Positions 10,026 through 21,994 of a stretch of DNA of 64,000 nt are shown here, in pieces. Under the pieces are notes generated by a model. The model did no database searches. It was not told the DNA's origin and saw only the letters and a list, made by a program, of their open reading frames with translations. The stretch is from Tragulus kanchil (lineage: Eukaryota; Chordata; Mammalia; Artiodactyla; Tragulidae), in NCBI GenBank assembly GCA_022376925.1, contig JAIOJX010000027.1, forward strand, positions 21,531,471 through 21,595,470, read 5' to 3'. Made by a program: the position numbers and the translations under genes. The first letter of the stretch is position 1, and each line of letters opens with the position of its first letter.

Positions 10026-11299
10026 GTCTCCAAAGTCGGCTGCCACGTGGTGGCTGTGGCCACCGTGGCAGGGCGGCCAGGGTCCCAGTCCCATCCGATC
10101 CCCCAACATGAGGGACCTAACACTGAACGGCCCCAGGCCCGGGCATCCCATCACCCCCAGCAGGCTGCCCGGTGCAGAGGCCTCATAGGAATGTATCCAG
10201 CACTGAGGAGACAGCAGTGTGGCCCCGGGTTCCTCCCTCCCTCCCAGCTCCATTCTCCTGGCTGGTCCCGTTGAATGCCCGCGTGTCAAGGATGCACAGG
10301 ACAGGGAGAAATGGGCCATGTGGTCCCTGTCCTCAGGGATTTCCTGCTAGAGACGAGGAGACGGATGAGCCCCTGACAGGTGCCTAAGAGGGGCTCAGAG
10401 CCCTGGGAGCCTAAAGAGAGTGAGGTCATGTCCAGTCGAGGAGGAGCCCCGAGGGGCTCTCTGGAGAGGAGCTTAGGATGGATGCCGAGAAGGGAAGGGG
10501 GGTGTGGGCTCACCAGCCTGGGCCCCTCGCAGAGCAGGAGCCGGCCTGGAGGCGCCTGGTCCCTAGCGACCTCGTGGGAGGCCAGGCCCGTGGCCGTGAG
10601 GGCCCTCGTGCCCCCAGAGCCAGTGCCCACCAAGGGGGGAGCTAGGAATGACCCCACAGGAAAGGCCCGGCCGGAACCCTGAGACCATTTCGGTCCATGC
10701 GGCGCTCGCTGCAGACGTGAGCGTCCCCGCAGGCGGGGGTCCCTAACTCTGCACGGCTCAGGGAGGCTGCCCGGAGCCAGCCCCTCAGGGCCACTCTGGC
10801 TCGGACAGAGAGCGTTCAGCTGTCAGGGCTGGGACCAGCCTGCGGGCCAGTGAGATGAAGGCCAGATTCTGTCTTTATTTACATTTTGGTATTTTGTTCA
10901 CATGATTTTTTTTTTCATTGATTTAGCTCTCACTCCCCCAAAATATCCAATAAAATGCTTTATTTTGAGTACAGAGCTTGGGGCGCACCCCGACATTGTG
11001 TGACACTTTGCCGCCTCCCCCGAATCCCCGTTCTGCGAGGGCCTGCCTTTCCCGCCCTCCTCGCCCCCCGCATCCATTTCCTTTCCAGCCGTTCCCGCTC
11101 AGGCCAGCTGTCTTCCCAGTTTTCTGTCTTGAGTTCATTTCCTAGAGCTTGATCGTATCTCCTCCCAGGCCCTCCTAGGCCCCGCGGTCTCCCCAGGCCC
11201 TACGTGGCTCACGAACAGCCTTCGTGTCTGGGGCATGGTCACACCGCCGCCAAAGAATGCCCGCCTTTGGCCCTAGGCTGTGTGCCTCCGCTGCGTTAC

Positions 11300-11440
11300 C
11301 CGACCTCTTACCAGCCTCGAGACCTGGGCATCGTCTGTCTCGTTTGACAAGAAGGGAGTCTGAGGCCCAGAGAGGTTATGGGATTTACCCCGGGTCACAC
11401 AGCTGCTCAGTCAGTGGTGGGTCTGGGCTGTGACTGCAGC
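11300..11440 (-). mobile_element. MIR fragment
   Basis: TGAGGCCCAGAGAGGTTATG followed by GGTCACACAGCTGCTCAGTC is the reversed MIR core. Confidence 0.75.
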
Positions 11441-11999
11441 TCAGTGGCCAAGAAAAGCGCCCTTTCCACCTGAACCTAGCGTCTCTCAAGGGCTTCCCTG
11501 GTTCCACCCGCTGGCAGAGGAAGAAGAGAGGCCAAGAGTGGGCTTTTCTGTTTCCTCCTCAACGGTTCTGTGTTGTCTGAAAGAATCGCCCGGGGTGTGA
11601 ATGACTTTGGTGGGAAGGGAGCAGGGGAGGGAAGAAAGATTTCTAGCTCCTAGCGCCCACTGTCCTCAGCTAAAGCAAGCTGCGAGCCCCAGGAGGAAGA
11701 GATTCTGAAGACATGCACCTTCTCTCTACCGTCTTCCCCACTCCCGCTTCCCCTCCTCCATGCCAGGGTCCCACCCGCCAGCCCACCCGGGAGGCTCACA
11801 CAGAGCCTCTCACCTTCCATACAAGGCCTCAGGGACTTGCAGACCCAGCCGTCTCTTCATTCAACTCCCTCCCGTGAATCCCCCCGAAAGAGAAGGGGTG
11901 GGGCCGGGTCCCGGGAGCCCGCCCCCCCAGGCCGGGGCACCATTTAGTATTCAGCATCTTCTTAGTAATGGGCCCTCTTCATGCCGGCTTGGTTTTATT

Positions 12000-12240
12000 A
12001 TTATGCCAACACACTTGCTTAATTCTCCGCTGTCTTTCTTCTGCACTGTTGATTTACACTGTTAGTGTTTTAATTATACAATTCAGCACTCCTTAAAACA
12101 TGAAAAACTGCTCAACTTTTCAAGCAAGTAAAAGGCAGCGGAGTATATCAGCAGATCCGAGACGAGATAAGTAAATCAAGCAATTAAAAAACTCATCTGG
12201 TGAAAATGTAGCAACCCACCTAACTCGAGCGGGGGTTCCT
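12000..12240. other. AT-rich repeat-free island, candidate conserved element
   Basis: The surroundings are GC-rich, but this block is AT-rich, matches no repeat I know, and holds TAATT/AATTA cores (GCTTAATTCTCC, TTTTAATTATACAATTC, GCAATTAAAAAAC). It resembles developmental enhancers of the homeodomain-bound type; that is inference. The duplicate is 13080-13320. Confidence 0.35.
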
Positions 12241-12514
12241 GGGCCTTCAGACGAGAACGTTGGAGTTCTTGGCCTCGCCTTCTTTATCTGGCTCCTGACA
12301 CTCGCGTGCTCCCTCCTGGCTCTCCTCTCCAGCTCCCTGCGTTAGAGGAGCTGCTTCCGGGGCTCCCGCCATCCACAGAGCCTGACACCAGAGTGTGGTG
12401 GGAAGAGCCCAGGAATACGACAACCGAAGATACAAGCTCAACCTGGCGACGGAGCAGCTGGCAAGCCTGGCCGTGCTGGCCTCCATCTCCCCCCCGGCGT
12501 TCCTGCATTGGTGT

Positions 12515-12720
12515 TTCGTTTTTGTTTTGATTTTGGTGGAAGGCATGCAGCACAACATTTGACCACCGTAACCGTTTCCAAGCGCAGGGTTCGGCGGCAG
12601 GTAGTACGCATAGGCACATTGCCATGAACCACGCTCGCCATCGCCTCCGGAACTCTCAACTTGCAAAACGCTAACTCTATACCCATGAAACAGTAACTCC
12701 CCTTCCCGCTTCCCGCATCG
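12515..12720 (-). mobile_element. Old L1 3' UTR fragment
   Basis: Reversed L1M-type 3' UTR: TTTGACCACCGTAACCGTTT, a CATTGCCATGAACCACGCTC-like block, and ACCCATGAAACAGTAACTCC follow the consensus order. The duplicate is 13595-13800. Confidence 0.7.
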
Positions 12721-12894
12721 CTGGGTTTTAAACGGGCCTCTGAGGACACTCGGGAGTTCATTAGGATGCCTCCAGGCCTGCCTGGGGAGGAGCAGGTGGA
12801 GAGGGGGATGTGCGAGCAGGAGGTTCGATCACGATTTATTTTAGCTACTGGGCGTCTGGATTAGGTTTCGTCTGAGTGGAAGACGCCACATATT

Positions 12895-13020
12895 TTTTTT
12901 AATTTGTGTTTCTTTGTTTACTTGTTTGGCCCTGCCACAGAGCACAAGGGATCTTAGGTTTCCAACCAGAGACGTAACCCACGCCCCCTGCCGCGGAAGC
13001 ACGGATTCTTAGGCACTGGA
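12895..13020 (-). mobile_element. CHR-type SINE truncated at the join
   Basis: T-rich tail, CTTGTTTGGCCCTGCCACAG, AGAGACGTAACCCACG, then TTCTTAGGCACTGGA, where it stops at the doublet join. The complete version is 13975-14108. Confidence 0.75.
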
Positions 13021-13974
13021 CATTTAGTATTCAGCATCTTCTTAGTAATGGGCCCTCTTCATGCCGGCTTGGTTTTATTATTATGCCAACACACTTGCTT
13101 AATTCTCCGCTGTCTTTCTTCTGCACTGTTGATTTACACTGTTAGTGTTTTAATTATACAATTCAGCACTCCTTAAAACATGAAAAACTGCTCAACTTTT
13201 CAAGCAAGTAAAAGGCAGCGGAGTATATCAGCAGATCCGAGACGAGATAAGTAAATCAAGCAATTAAAAAACTCATCTGGTGAAAATGTAGCAACCCACC
13301 TAACTCGAGCGGGGGTTCCTGGGCCTTCAGACGAGAACGTTGGAGTTCTTGGCCTCGCCTTCTTTATCTGGCTCCTGACACTCGCGTGCTCCCTCCTGGC
13401 TCTCCTCTCCAGCTCCCTGCGTTAGAGGAGCTGCTTCCGGGGCTCCCGCCATCCACAGAGCCTGACACCAGAGTGTGGTGGGAAGAGCCCAGGAATACGA
13501 CAACCGAAGATACAAGCTCAACCTGGCGACGGAGCAGCTGGCAAGCCTGGCCGTGCTGGCCTCTGTCTTCCCACCGGCGTTCCTGCATTGGTGTTTCGTT
13601 TTTGTTTTGATTTTGGTGGAAGGCATGCAGCACAACATTTGACCACCGTAACCGTTTCCAAGCGCAGGGTTCGGCGGCAGGTAGTACGCATAGGCACATT
13701 GCCATGAACCACGCTCGCCATCGCCTCCGGAACTCTCAACTTGCAAAACGCTAACTCTATACCCATGAAACAGTAACTCCCCTTCCCGCTTCCCGCATCG
13801 CTGGGTTTTAAACGGGCCTCTGAGGACACCCGGGAGTTCATTAGGATGCCTCCAGGCCTGCCTGGGGAGGAGCAGGTGGAGAGGGGGATGTGCGAGCAGG
13901 AGGTTCGATCACGATTTATTTTAGCTACTGGGCGTCTGGATTAGGTTTCGTCTGAGTGGAAGACGCCACATATT

Positions 13975-14108
13975 TTTTTTAATTTGTGTTTCTTTGTTTA
14001 CTTGTTTGGCCCTGCCACAGAGCACAAGGGATCTTAGGTTTCCAACCAGAGACGTAACCCACGCCCCCTGCCGCGGAAGCACGGATTCTTAGGCACTGGA
14101 CCTCCAGA
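13975..14108 (-). mobile_element. CHR-type SINE
   Basis: Same element as 12895-13020 but continuing past the unit end with CCTCCAG, as a CHR head should (ACTGGACCACCAG). Confidence 0.75.
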
Positions 14109-14160
14109 AACGTCACTCCGGATTGTTCTTTAGTCTGAAAACAACTGAACAAGATAACCT

Positions 14161-14452
14161 CTTTTTTTCTTTTAATTTTACCTGTTTATTTGTGTGTTTG
14201 GGGCTGTATTCATTGCTGTGCAGGCTTCCTCCAGTTTCAGAGATCGGGGCCTACTCTTCATGCCTGGGCTCGGGTTCTCGTTGCAGTGGCTTTTCTCATT
14301 GGGGAGCGAGCGCTCCAGGCACACGCTCCACAGCTGTGGCTCACGGGCTTGGCTGCTCTGCAGCACGTGGGATCTTCCTGGATCAGGGATCGAACTCATG
14401 CCTCCTGCTGTGGCAGGCAGATCCTTTACCGCTGAGCCGCCAGGGAGGCCCA
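14161..14452 (-). mobile_element. CHR-2-type SINE, near full length
   Basis: Runs from a T-rich tail through AGTGGCTTTTCTCATTGGGG, TGGCTCACGGGCTTGGCTGC and ATCTTCCTGGATCAGGGATC to GAGCCGCCAGGGAGGCCC. The flanks ACAAGATAACCTC and ACAAGATGATCTC suggest a diverged target-site duplication. Confidence 0.85.
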
Positions 14453-16274
14453 GGACAAGATGATCTCACGGGCTTCTTGCATTGGAAGAAACAAGCCTAA
14501 GCGGTGTGAGTTTTCTAAAGGAAAGCTCTGTCCACCAGCGTACAGGATAGGGGACCTGCTTCCCTGGGTCCAGAGCAGGACAGAATGAGCTCCCTGGAAT
14601 GAATTTGGATACCCCGAAAATCTGACCACCCCTCAGTGACCTCTGCCTCTTCCCGTCCCCAGGCACCCCTGCCATCAGAACTCCGGGTTCCACGGGACCC
14701 GCGGGGTCAAGGACTTTCCGCGACACTCTGAAAGCGAGGGCGGAGGATGCGGGAGGGGAGACGGGAGACATGCATCCATCACTCCGGGACCCGGGAGGTC
14801 GGAGGCGGCGTCTGCTTGCCTGCTCACCGGCCAGGCTGTCTGGGAGGAGGATACGGACCCCAGCGAGGAGGGTGGAGAAAGCGGTGGGCGCCCGGGGGCC
14901 GGCCCTGAAGGAGCCGGGGAGGCGGGGCGTGGCCGGCATCAGCAGCATCTGCTCAAGGCAGAGCCTCCCTGGGTGGACAGGCTCCCCCATCCTTCATCCG
15001 CCGGCTGACAGGATTATAAATGCTGCGGGGCAGTGCCCAGCATCTCAGCCGTGCTGGTCTGGGCAGGAAGAGGTGAGGCCGGCGATCCGAGCACTTGGCT
15101 CTGCGCCTGGGGTCCCGGTCTCCCACAGAAGAGCACGCACATCCCGGAGAGGCGTCTGGATGCGGCCCCCCCAGACTCTCCCGTTGGGGGCGATACGTGG
15201 GACACCCGGCCTCCCCTCCTTCAAGGACACGGAGGGCCATTTGCTTTCCAATCTGGGTCACCTCCCTCCCCTGAACAACGCCCGAGACAAGCCCAGCAGA
15301 CTCTGAAAGCACTGCCCTCCCACCAGCGGCAGCTCGTTCGTGATGCGCCTCCAGTCTGGCTCTTGTCCGGAGGGCAGGGTCCGCAGCCGCTGATCCAGCC
15401 TTTGCGGTCGACAGCAGGCATGGGACAGCGTCACGATAAAGAGGGGGGCAGGCGCTCTAGGTCCAGCTTTTATGATCATCTCTGGCCCCTCTGGCTCCAG
15501 CCCTGTCCAGGCATCAGGCCAGATCTCCTGGGGTCACCTTCCTCCCGGCCGCAGTCCGCTCCTGTCCAGACTGCAGCTCCCCTCACCAGCGCTCAAGCCC
15601 CGGGCCCTTCCTCGGGTCCAGTCCACAAAACGTCCCCAACCTGGACCCACACTCTCTTCAAGGTTATTCCCCCAGAGCAATTCCTGTTCCAGACAGTTTC
15701 TACCCGTGGCTCTTTGTAATTCCAGAGCCTCCATTAATCATTCTTCAGTTCTTTGAATGCGATATTTTCTCTAAGAACCGAAATTCCTTCCCCACTCTGC
15801 ACCCTCCTGCCACCTCCAATTACCCACTCTCATCCATCATTAACATAAAGCATTAGCATATCTATAACTTCCGTATACCTTGATTAATCCGGCTTGTGGT
15901 TTTCTCCCAATTACCCCTAGTTGACTGTGGGGTGATTGGGATGGTGGTGGGGAGGCAAGGAGGGGATGCACCTCAGTCGCAGACTGAAAATGTTAGAGCA
16001 GAGAGAGAGTCCCGGCATTACCAAATCCAACTCTCTTCTTGCAGATGAGGAAGCGGAGGCCTGAAGAAATGAAGGATCTCTCCTCCTACGACCACCCAGG
16101 CAGCATCGGTTTCCTGCGAAGTAGTTGCCAGAAATGCTCCGCAAAAAGGAAAGGCGGTTAGGAGGTCGGAGGAGGGCAGAAAGTCCATAGAGCCCAGGGC
16201 ATCTGTAGCCAAATAAAGCCGGGAAAGCCCTTAGGCTTAGCCCTTAGCCCTATCATGTCACTGTCCTGGATATT
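14453..16274. other. Single-copy interval with an AT-rich island
   Basis: 14453-15700 is GC-rich with no recognised gene. 15700-15910 is an AT-rich, repeat-free island with repeated TAAT cores (CATTAATCATTC, CCAATTACCC twice, ATCATTAACATAAAGCATTA, GATTAATCC), a candidate conserved element. Around 15990-16110 the text TGCAGATGAGGAAGCGGAGG resembles a reversed MIR. Confidence 0.4.
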
Positions 16275-16446
16275 TAGGCTTCCCAGGTCACTCAGCAGTA
16301 AAGAATCCACCTGCTAACGCAGGAAATAACAGGAGATGCAGGTTCCGTCCCTAGGTCGAGAAGATCGCCTGGAGAAGGAAACAGCAACCCACTCCAGTAT
16401 TCTTGCCTGAGAAATTCCATGGACAGAGGAGCCTGGCGGGCTACTT
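16275..16446 (+). mobile_element. Bov-tA SINE
   Basis: GGCTTCCCAGGTCACTCAGC, GCAGTAAAGAATCCACCTGC, AACCCACTCCAGTATTCTTG and GACAGAGGAGCCTGGCGGGC in order; it ends soon after GGCTACTTGAC. Confidence 0.9.
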
Positions 16447-16450
16447 GACT

Positions 16451-16535
16451 TCGGGGACCTTAATTTCCTGATCAGGAACAAAGCCTGTGTTCCTTGCAGT
16501 GGAAGCGTGGAGTCTTAACCTCTAGACTGCTGTTT
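16451..16535 (-). mobile_element. CHR-1-type SINE fragment
   Basis: CCTGATCAGGAACAAAGCCT, TTGCAGTGGAAGCGTGGAGT and CTTAACCTCTAGACTGC are the reversed CHR-1 head region. Abuts the Bov-tA before it. Confidence 0.65.
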
Positions 16536-16572
16536 CAGGTCGGCAGAGGAACTGATAGAGAAGTACAGAGCC

Positions 16573-16738
16573 GGGGCTTCCCTTGTGGCTCAGTGGATAA
16601 GAACCCGTCTGCCAATGCAGGAGACACAGGTTCGATCCCTGATCCGGGAAGATCCCACATACCACAGAGCAGCTAAACCCACACATCAACAAAGACCCAG
16701 CACAGCCAAAAATAAATAAAGCTTTAAAAAAAAAAGAA
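16573..16738 (+). mobile_element. CHR/Bov-type tRNA SINE with TSD
   Basis: Head GGGGCTTCCCTTGTGGCTCA, B-box region GGTTCGATCCCTGATCCGGG, and an A-rich tail with AATAAATAAA. The target-site duplication AAGTACAGAGCC lies at 16561-16572 and 16739-16750. Confidence 0.92.
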
Positions 16739-16789
16739 AAGTACAGAGCCTTCCCAAACGCCCTTCCTATCCGCCCCCACAGTCTCTCT

Positions 16790-17150
16790 TGTTATTTCTA
16801 TTTTGTATTAATGTGGTACATTCGTTTCAAGTGGTGAGCCAGTATCGATACATTCTTATTGACCGGCATCTACAGTCCACATTAGGGTTCACTCTTTGTG
16901 GCCAGTGTATAATGACACACATCTCTCATTATCACACAGAATAGTACCAGTGCTCTAAAACCCTCTGTGCTTCACCTCCTCCTCCTCTCTCTCTCTCTCT
17001 CCCCTCTAGATCCCTGACAATCACTGATCTTTTTACTGCCTCCATTGTTTTGCCTCTTCCAGAATGTCCTAGAGTTGAAATCATACGTATCACCATTGTT
17101 TAGATCCCTGTGGCCTGGCTCTACACATGTGCCGCAAACACTTGCCAAAT
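16790..17150 (-). mobile_element. Old L1 (L1M class) 3' fragment with (CT)n
   Basis: CAGTATCGATACATTCTTAT, then GATCCCTGACAATCACTGAT, TTTTACTGCCTCCATTGTTT and CTTCCAGAATGTCCTAGAGT follow a reversed old L1 3' UTR. A short CT repeat sits at about 16987-17002. Confidence 0.6.
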
Positions 17151-18019
17151 ATACAAACGAACGGCTAAAAGTTCTTGGCGATGCCCACGTTCCACGGGGC
17201 TTGAGGGGCTTGGAGCCCCTCAGGAAGCAGCCTCTTCCCTACTTGAGATGAGAAGAGGTCGTTTCATTCCCTGTTCTGGCCCTCCCCTCCCCCAGCCTCA
17301 CTCAAGTTCCCTGGTTCCTTTAAATTATACAGGGATTTCCTCCTATGAAAGCTAATTTAGGTGCCATAACAGAGACTATATTTAATGTAAATGGAAGAGG
17401 TAGAAGCAGAAGGATTTATGGTAATAATAACCTGCTTGTAATAACACAGAGTGGGTCACCTGCTTAAGAAACAGTGGATTAAAGAGAAGGAAATTTACCT
17501 CCCTGAAGAACGTGGTATCACCAGAAATCTGCCCTCATGCCTGAGCTTGGATGATCTTATTAAATCCCATAGATCTTACTGTGCTTTCCTATGGGGAGAG
17601 GGCTCCTGTGTCCTCCAGCTCGTACGCATGGCCTTCGTGAGCCCTGAAGTGCAAGCAAGGGAGGAGGGTTGAGGGCAAGGTCCCAAAGGCCAGAGCCTGT
17701 GGGCGGAGGATCCCAGTCTGTACGGAGCCCCACAGGGGGCCACAAGCTGCCTCAGGGGAGCCCTGGGGGAGGAAGGGGGACTCGGTGCAGGGAGATGGGA
17801 GAGCAGACCAGGATGCAGGAAGCAGGAAGCTGTCCACTTGTGACCGACGGCTCTGCCGTCACTGACCTGACCCTGTGCTGGTGTGGGTGCCAGGGAGGCC
17901 ACCAGCAATCGTTCAGAAGGCTGAGGTGCAACCAAAGCCAGGCCCCGGGTGGCGGTCAGCATGGGCAGGAGGCTCTCGTGACCCGGCCCTCTCTAAACTG
18001 AACACTGAGAGAGCTGCCG
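17151..18019. other. Single-copy interval
   Basis: 17330-17570 is AT-richer and not repeat-like (CTAATTTAGG, ATTTAATGTAAATGG). The rest is GC-rich. No gene recognised. Confidence 0.4.
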
Positions 18020-18224
18020 TTGCCGCCTGTTGTTGAGCCGCTAAGGGGTGCTCGACCTTTGGCGACACCCTGGACCGTAGCCCACCAGGCTCCTCTGTCC
18101 ATGCGGTTTTCCAGGAAAGAACACTTGGAGCGGGTGACCCCAGGGGATCATCTCAACCCAGGATCGAACCCACAGCTCCTACATTGCCGATGGATTCTTG
18201 AGCACAACGCCACCTGGGAAGCCC
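18020..18224 (-). mobile_element. Bov-tA SINE
   Basis: CCGTAGCCCACCAGGCTCCT, CTGTCCATGCGGTTTTCCAG, CCCAGGATCGAACCCACAGC and CGCCACCTGGGAAGCCC in order, minus orientation. Confidence 0.9.
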
Positions 18225-18235
18225 ATATTTAGAGA

Positions 18236-18330
18236 GACTTGTGTTCAAATCCCAGACCCACCGCTCACGACTCACACAGTGTTGAGCAGATAGTAAAACT
18301 TGACTGCAACACTGAGATGCACTGAGTTGC
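18236..18330 (+). mobile_element. MIR-like fragment
   Basis: TTGTGTTCAAATCCCAGACC resembles the MIR core; the downstream half is diverged. Confidence 0.45.
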
Positions 18331-19235
18331 TTCTCAGCCTGGCTTGACTCCTTTTAGGACACTGGCCTCCAGGTCCAAGTCACCGTGGCAGGGAAGAGGG
18401 GAGCCTCTTTGCTGTTGGCCAGATTCAGAGCCTGGATGTTCTCCCAGGGACAGGAGGACCAGTGAGCCCCTCCTTGTCTCTTCAGAGATGCCTGCCCCCA
18501 ACCCCGCCTCCACACCAGCTTGGGGAAGCAGGGGAGACTGCAGAGTCCTGCCTGCAGTCAGCCTGAGCTCCGCGGCTGGCCCCCCGCCTCCACCCCTCCC
18601 GCCTCCTTCCCTCTACGCCTCCCTAACTCCTTTCCGTGTTAATGGTTTGTTAGGAAATGGGTAATCTGGAGAGGATCATTAATGCAGTGAACAGAGAGCT
18701 ATTACAAAAGGTTTCGGCAGCTTCCCCAGTAGCTCCGGCTTTTTAACGTGCCTGCGTGAACTCACCCCAGGACAGACGGTCCTCATGGGGGGAGAGGGAA
18801 GGAAGGGGCACCATGCCTGGGGATGAAGGCAAAGCCAGGTGTGCCGAGGGAAAGGGACGTCTTCCAAGAGTTCCCAAGGGCCCAGCCTGGGACCCCTTAA
18901 ATGACCATGTCCGCTCAGAGGTCTCACACCGTGGTGGACACTGTGACGTCCTCGACAGGAGGCCGGCCACCTCGCTGCAGGAGGCGCATCTGGGCCCGAG
19001 CGTCTTCTCCAGGCCCCAGGGCCAGGCTGTGAGGTATCATTTGCCGGGGGTGAGAAAACGAAAGGCAGGCCGGCCCCAGGACACCACAGCGGGGCAGGCT
19101 CTGCTCCACCACGTCTTCGTTCAGTCCTCCTCTTCCAGCGGGTCCTCCCTGATGACCTGACTTAATCGGCACCCATTACCCCCCCATCCCACCCAACCGT
19201 CCCAACCCTCTTCACGTCTACTCTTTCTGTTCTTA
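18331..19235. other. Single-copy interval
   Basis: GC-rich apart from 18630-18730, where TGTTAATGGTTTGTTAGG and ATCATTAATGCAG stand out as AT-rich and repeat-free. No gene recognised. Confidence 0.4.
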
Positions 19236-19299
19236 GAAGCACAGCCTTCTAACAGATCACATAGCTCCCTACGTTATGACGATCCTCTCTCAGCTCAGG

Positions 19300-19425
19300 T
19301 CCCCACGAGAATATAAGCCCCACGCGGGCAGCGACGGCCGGCTGCCTCATTCGTTGATGGATCCCCGTGACCGCAGCCACAGCAGGTGGCGGATGCTCAA
19401 CAAGTGCTTCCTGAATGAAGCACAG
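19300..19425 (+). mobile_element. L2 3' end
   Basis: GAGAATATAAGCCCCACGCG, GGCAGCGACGGCCGGCTGCC, CAGGTGGCGGATGCTCAACA and GTGCTTCCTGAATGAA follow the L2 3' terminus (gaatgtaagctccatgagggcag ... gtgctcaataaatgtttgttgaatgaa). The duplicate is 20435-20560. Confidence 0.75.
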
Positions 19426-19604
19426 ACTCGGGCCTCAAAGGAAAGAGCCGGGTCTGGTCCCATCCCCGGCGGTGACCGCGGGCACCCACGCACTCAGAGG
19501 CCCTCCCGGGAGCCCTGCGCCTCTGGGGTGACCCTGCAGATGAGGCAGCCGGGGCCTCATCGGGCCCCACGGTTCAGCTGACTGAGGCCCAGCTCCACCT
19601 CCTG

Positions 19605-19835
19605 CGACTTTCTCCTCATTCCCAATTTCTCTGCACTTGTTAATTAACATTCGCCTTGGAGGATCTCCTTTTCATTAGGGCCTCCTGATGAAGCCTTTGT
19701 TCTCCGCCCCACACCCCCCACCCCGACCCTGAGCTGTGGGAACTGATTTCTCTCTGGGCTCTCCCGCTCTAATGGGATTCCCTCTGGAGCTGGAGAAAAT
19801 GATACAGAGCTTCAAGAATGAAGTCACACGGACAG
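19605..19835. other. AT-rich repeat-free island, candidate conserved element
   Basis: TTGTTAATTAACATTC, CTTTTCATTAGGG and CTCTAATGGGATTC lie within otherwise GC-rich sequence. No repeat match. Candidate homeodomain-bound element by inference. The duplicate is 20740-20970. Confidence 0.35.
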
Positions 19836-21994
19836 GACCCCATGTTCTCCTGTGCTTGTCCAAAACAAAGGGCTGCCCTCCTTCAGAGCCTTGCCTTGTC
19901 CAGCTTCAAGTGACCAGGGCACAGGCCACCCTCTGTCACCGCCAAGCCCAAGTCCAGGGGCTCAGGTCCCTAGCACATCCTCTCTACCTTCTCCCAGCTC
20001 AGAGTAGGAAAGGCAAGTAGGGTCACCCTGAAGGTTTTTGTCTTCCTCTTGCCCGTTGCCCCCAGGGAGTCTCCCAGCCAGGACTGAGACTTGACCTGGC
20101 ACCTCAAAACCTTATTTTCATGTTTCCCTTTGGGGTTCCTCTGAAACACGAGTGTCTTAGCCCGGGTTCTCCCCTAAAGCAGAGCCTGAGCGGAAGGCGT
20201 GTGTGGGTGTTTTATCTGATAGGTGACCCCAAGAGAGCAAGAATGAAAGAAAGGAGAGGGAGACAGGGACAGAGTAAAGCCAACGCAAGGCCAGCCATCG
20301 AGAAGGCCACTGTGAACCTGCGGCAGTGAAAAGGAGAGAGAAGAATGAGTTCCTCTCTTTCCCTTTCACTGAAGCACAGCCTTCTAACAGATCACATAGC
20401 TCCCTACGTTATGACGATCCTCTCTCAGCTCAGGTCCCCACGAGAATATAAGCCCCACGCGGGCAGCGACGGCCGGCTGCCTCATTCGTTGATGGATCCC
20501 CGTGACCGCAGCCACAGCAGGTGGCGGATGCTCAACAAGTGCTTCCTGAATGAAGCACAGACTCGGGCCTCAAAGGAAAGAGCCGGGTCTGGTCCCATCC
20601 CCGGCGGTGACCGCGGGCACCCACGCACTCAGAGGCCCTCCCGGGAGCCCTGCGCCTCTGGGGTGACCCTGCAGATGAGGCAGCCGGGGCCTCATCGGGC
20701 CCCACGGTTCAGCTGACTGAGGCCCAGCTCCACCTCCTGCGACTTTCTCCTCATTCCCAATTTCTCTGCACTTGTTAATTAACATTCGCCTTGGAGGATC
20801 TCCTTTTCATTAGGGCCTCCTGATGAAGCCTTTGTTCTCCGCCCCACACCCCCCACCCCGACCCTGAGCTGTGGGAACTGATTTCTCTCTGGGCTCTCCC
20901 GCTCTAATGGGATTCCCTCTGGAGCTGGAGAAAATGATACAGAGCTTCAAGAATGAAGTCACACGGACAGGACCCCATGTTCTCCTGTGCTTGTCCAAAA
21001 CAAAGGGCTGCCCTCCTTCAGAGCCTTGCCTTGTCCAGCTTCAAGTGACCAGGGCACAGGCCACCCTCTGTCACCGCCAAGCCCAAGTCCAGGGGCTCAG
21101 GTCCCTAGCACATCCTCTCTACCTTCTCCCAGCTCAGAGTAGGAAAGGCAAGTAGGGTCACCCTGAAGGTTTTTGTCTTCCTCTTGCCCCGTTGCCCCCA
21201 GGGAGTCTCCCAGCCAGGACTGAGACTTGACCTGGCACCTCAAAACCTTATTTTCATGTTTCCCTTTGGGGTTCCTCTGAAACACGAGTGTCTTAGCCCG
21301 GGTTCTCCCCTAAAGCAGAGCCTGAGCGGAAGGCGTGTGTGGGTGTTTTATCTGATAGGTGACCCCAAGAGAGCAAGAATGAAAGAAAGGAGAGGGAGAC
21401 AGGGACAGAGTAAAGCCAACGCAAGGCCAGCCATCGAGAAGGCCACTGTGAACCTGCGGCAGTGAAAAGGAGAGAGAGAAGAATGAGTTCCTCTCTTTCC
21501 CTTTCCTGAGAACAGAGAAGCTACAGCGGACAGCCAGAAGGCCTGAAGATTTCTCGTCTTTTCACTCTAACCGCTCCTACCTCTGCGTGTCTGTGGCATA
21601 GGTTTGCTTTGCGGCCCCTCTCTCCGCGGGAGCTGCCCTTCACAGCTGCTTTCCTTTGACTCTCTGCATCCTGTGTCTGGAGCTTACCTTCCAACATCCA
21701 CCCCTTCAGAAAGAAGGCCGCAGCCCCACCAAACTGCCGGACTCAAGGGTGACGGACACCGGCCTATGACTGTCTTTGAAACAATGAAAAAGGAAGAAAT
21801 TGAGATCCTAACGCTTTCGGTCCTCGTCACCGACTCCTGACAGCGCGCCCTCATCTTGTGATGACCCTAGACTCCTCGGGGGGGGGGGCACAGCCCTTGA
21901 GGCACGAGCCTACCACTCTGCTCCCCTCTCTACCTCCTCCAAGCTCTGTCTCCGTATTTTTTGTTTGTTTGCTCGCTTGCTTTTGTCTCCATAT

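Larger units (their letters stand above)
8943..11940. other. 3 kb single-copy GC-rich interval
   Basis: No gene recognised. It contains the inverted homologue of 3258-3405 (about 9185-9370), a G13 run at 9259-9271, and two MIR pieces (about 9940-10025 and 11300-11440). An AT-richer patch at 10860-10960 includes a T run. 11460-11940 is featureless to me. Confidence 0.55.
11941..14100. repeat. Tandem doublet 5, unit 1080
   Basis: Copy 1 is 11941-13020 and copy 2 is 13021-14100, in constant register. Differences are a cluster at 12484-12494 versus 13564-13574 and one base at 12750 versus 13830. A CHR SINE at the right end is cut off at 13020 but continues at 14101, so copy 2's right flank is the genuine one. 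Confidence 0.97.
19236..21508. repeat. Tandem doublet 6, unit 1135
   Basis: Copy 1 is 19236-20370 and copy 2 is 20371-21508. Differences are small run-length changes: CTTGCCCG versus CTTGCCCCG near 20050/21186, and one extra GA near 21470. Inner join: CTTTCACTGAAGCACAGC. Confidence 0.95.

Noticed and set aside
16790..17150. Endogenous retrovirus LTR
   Set aside because: The sequence fits an old L1 3' UTR. I saw no LTR ends, primer-binding site or gag/pol/env-like frames anywhere in the window.
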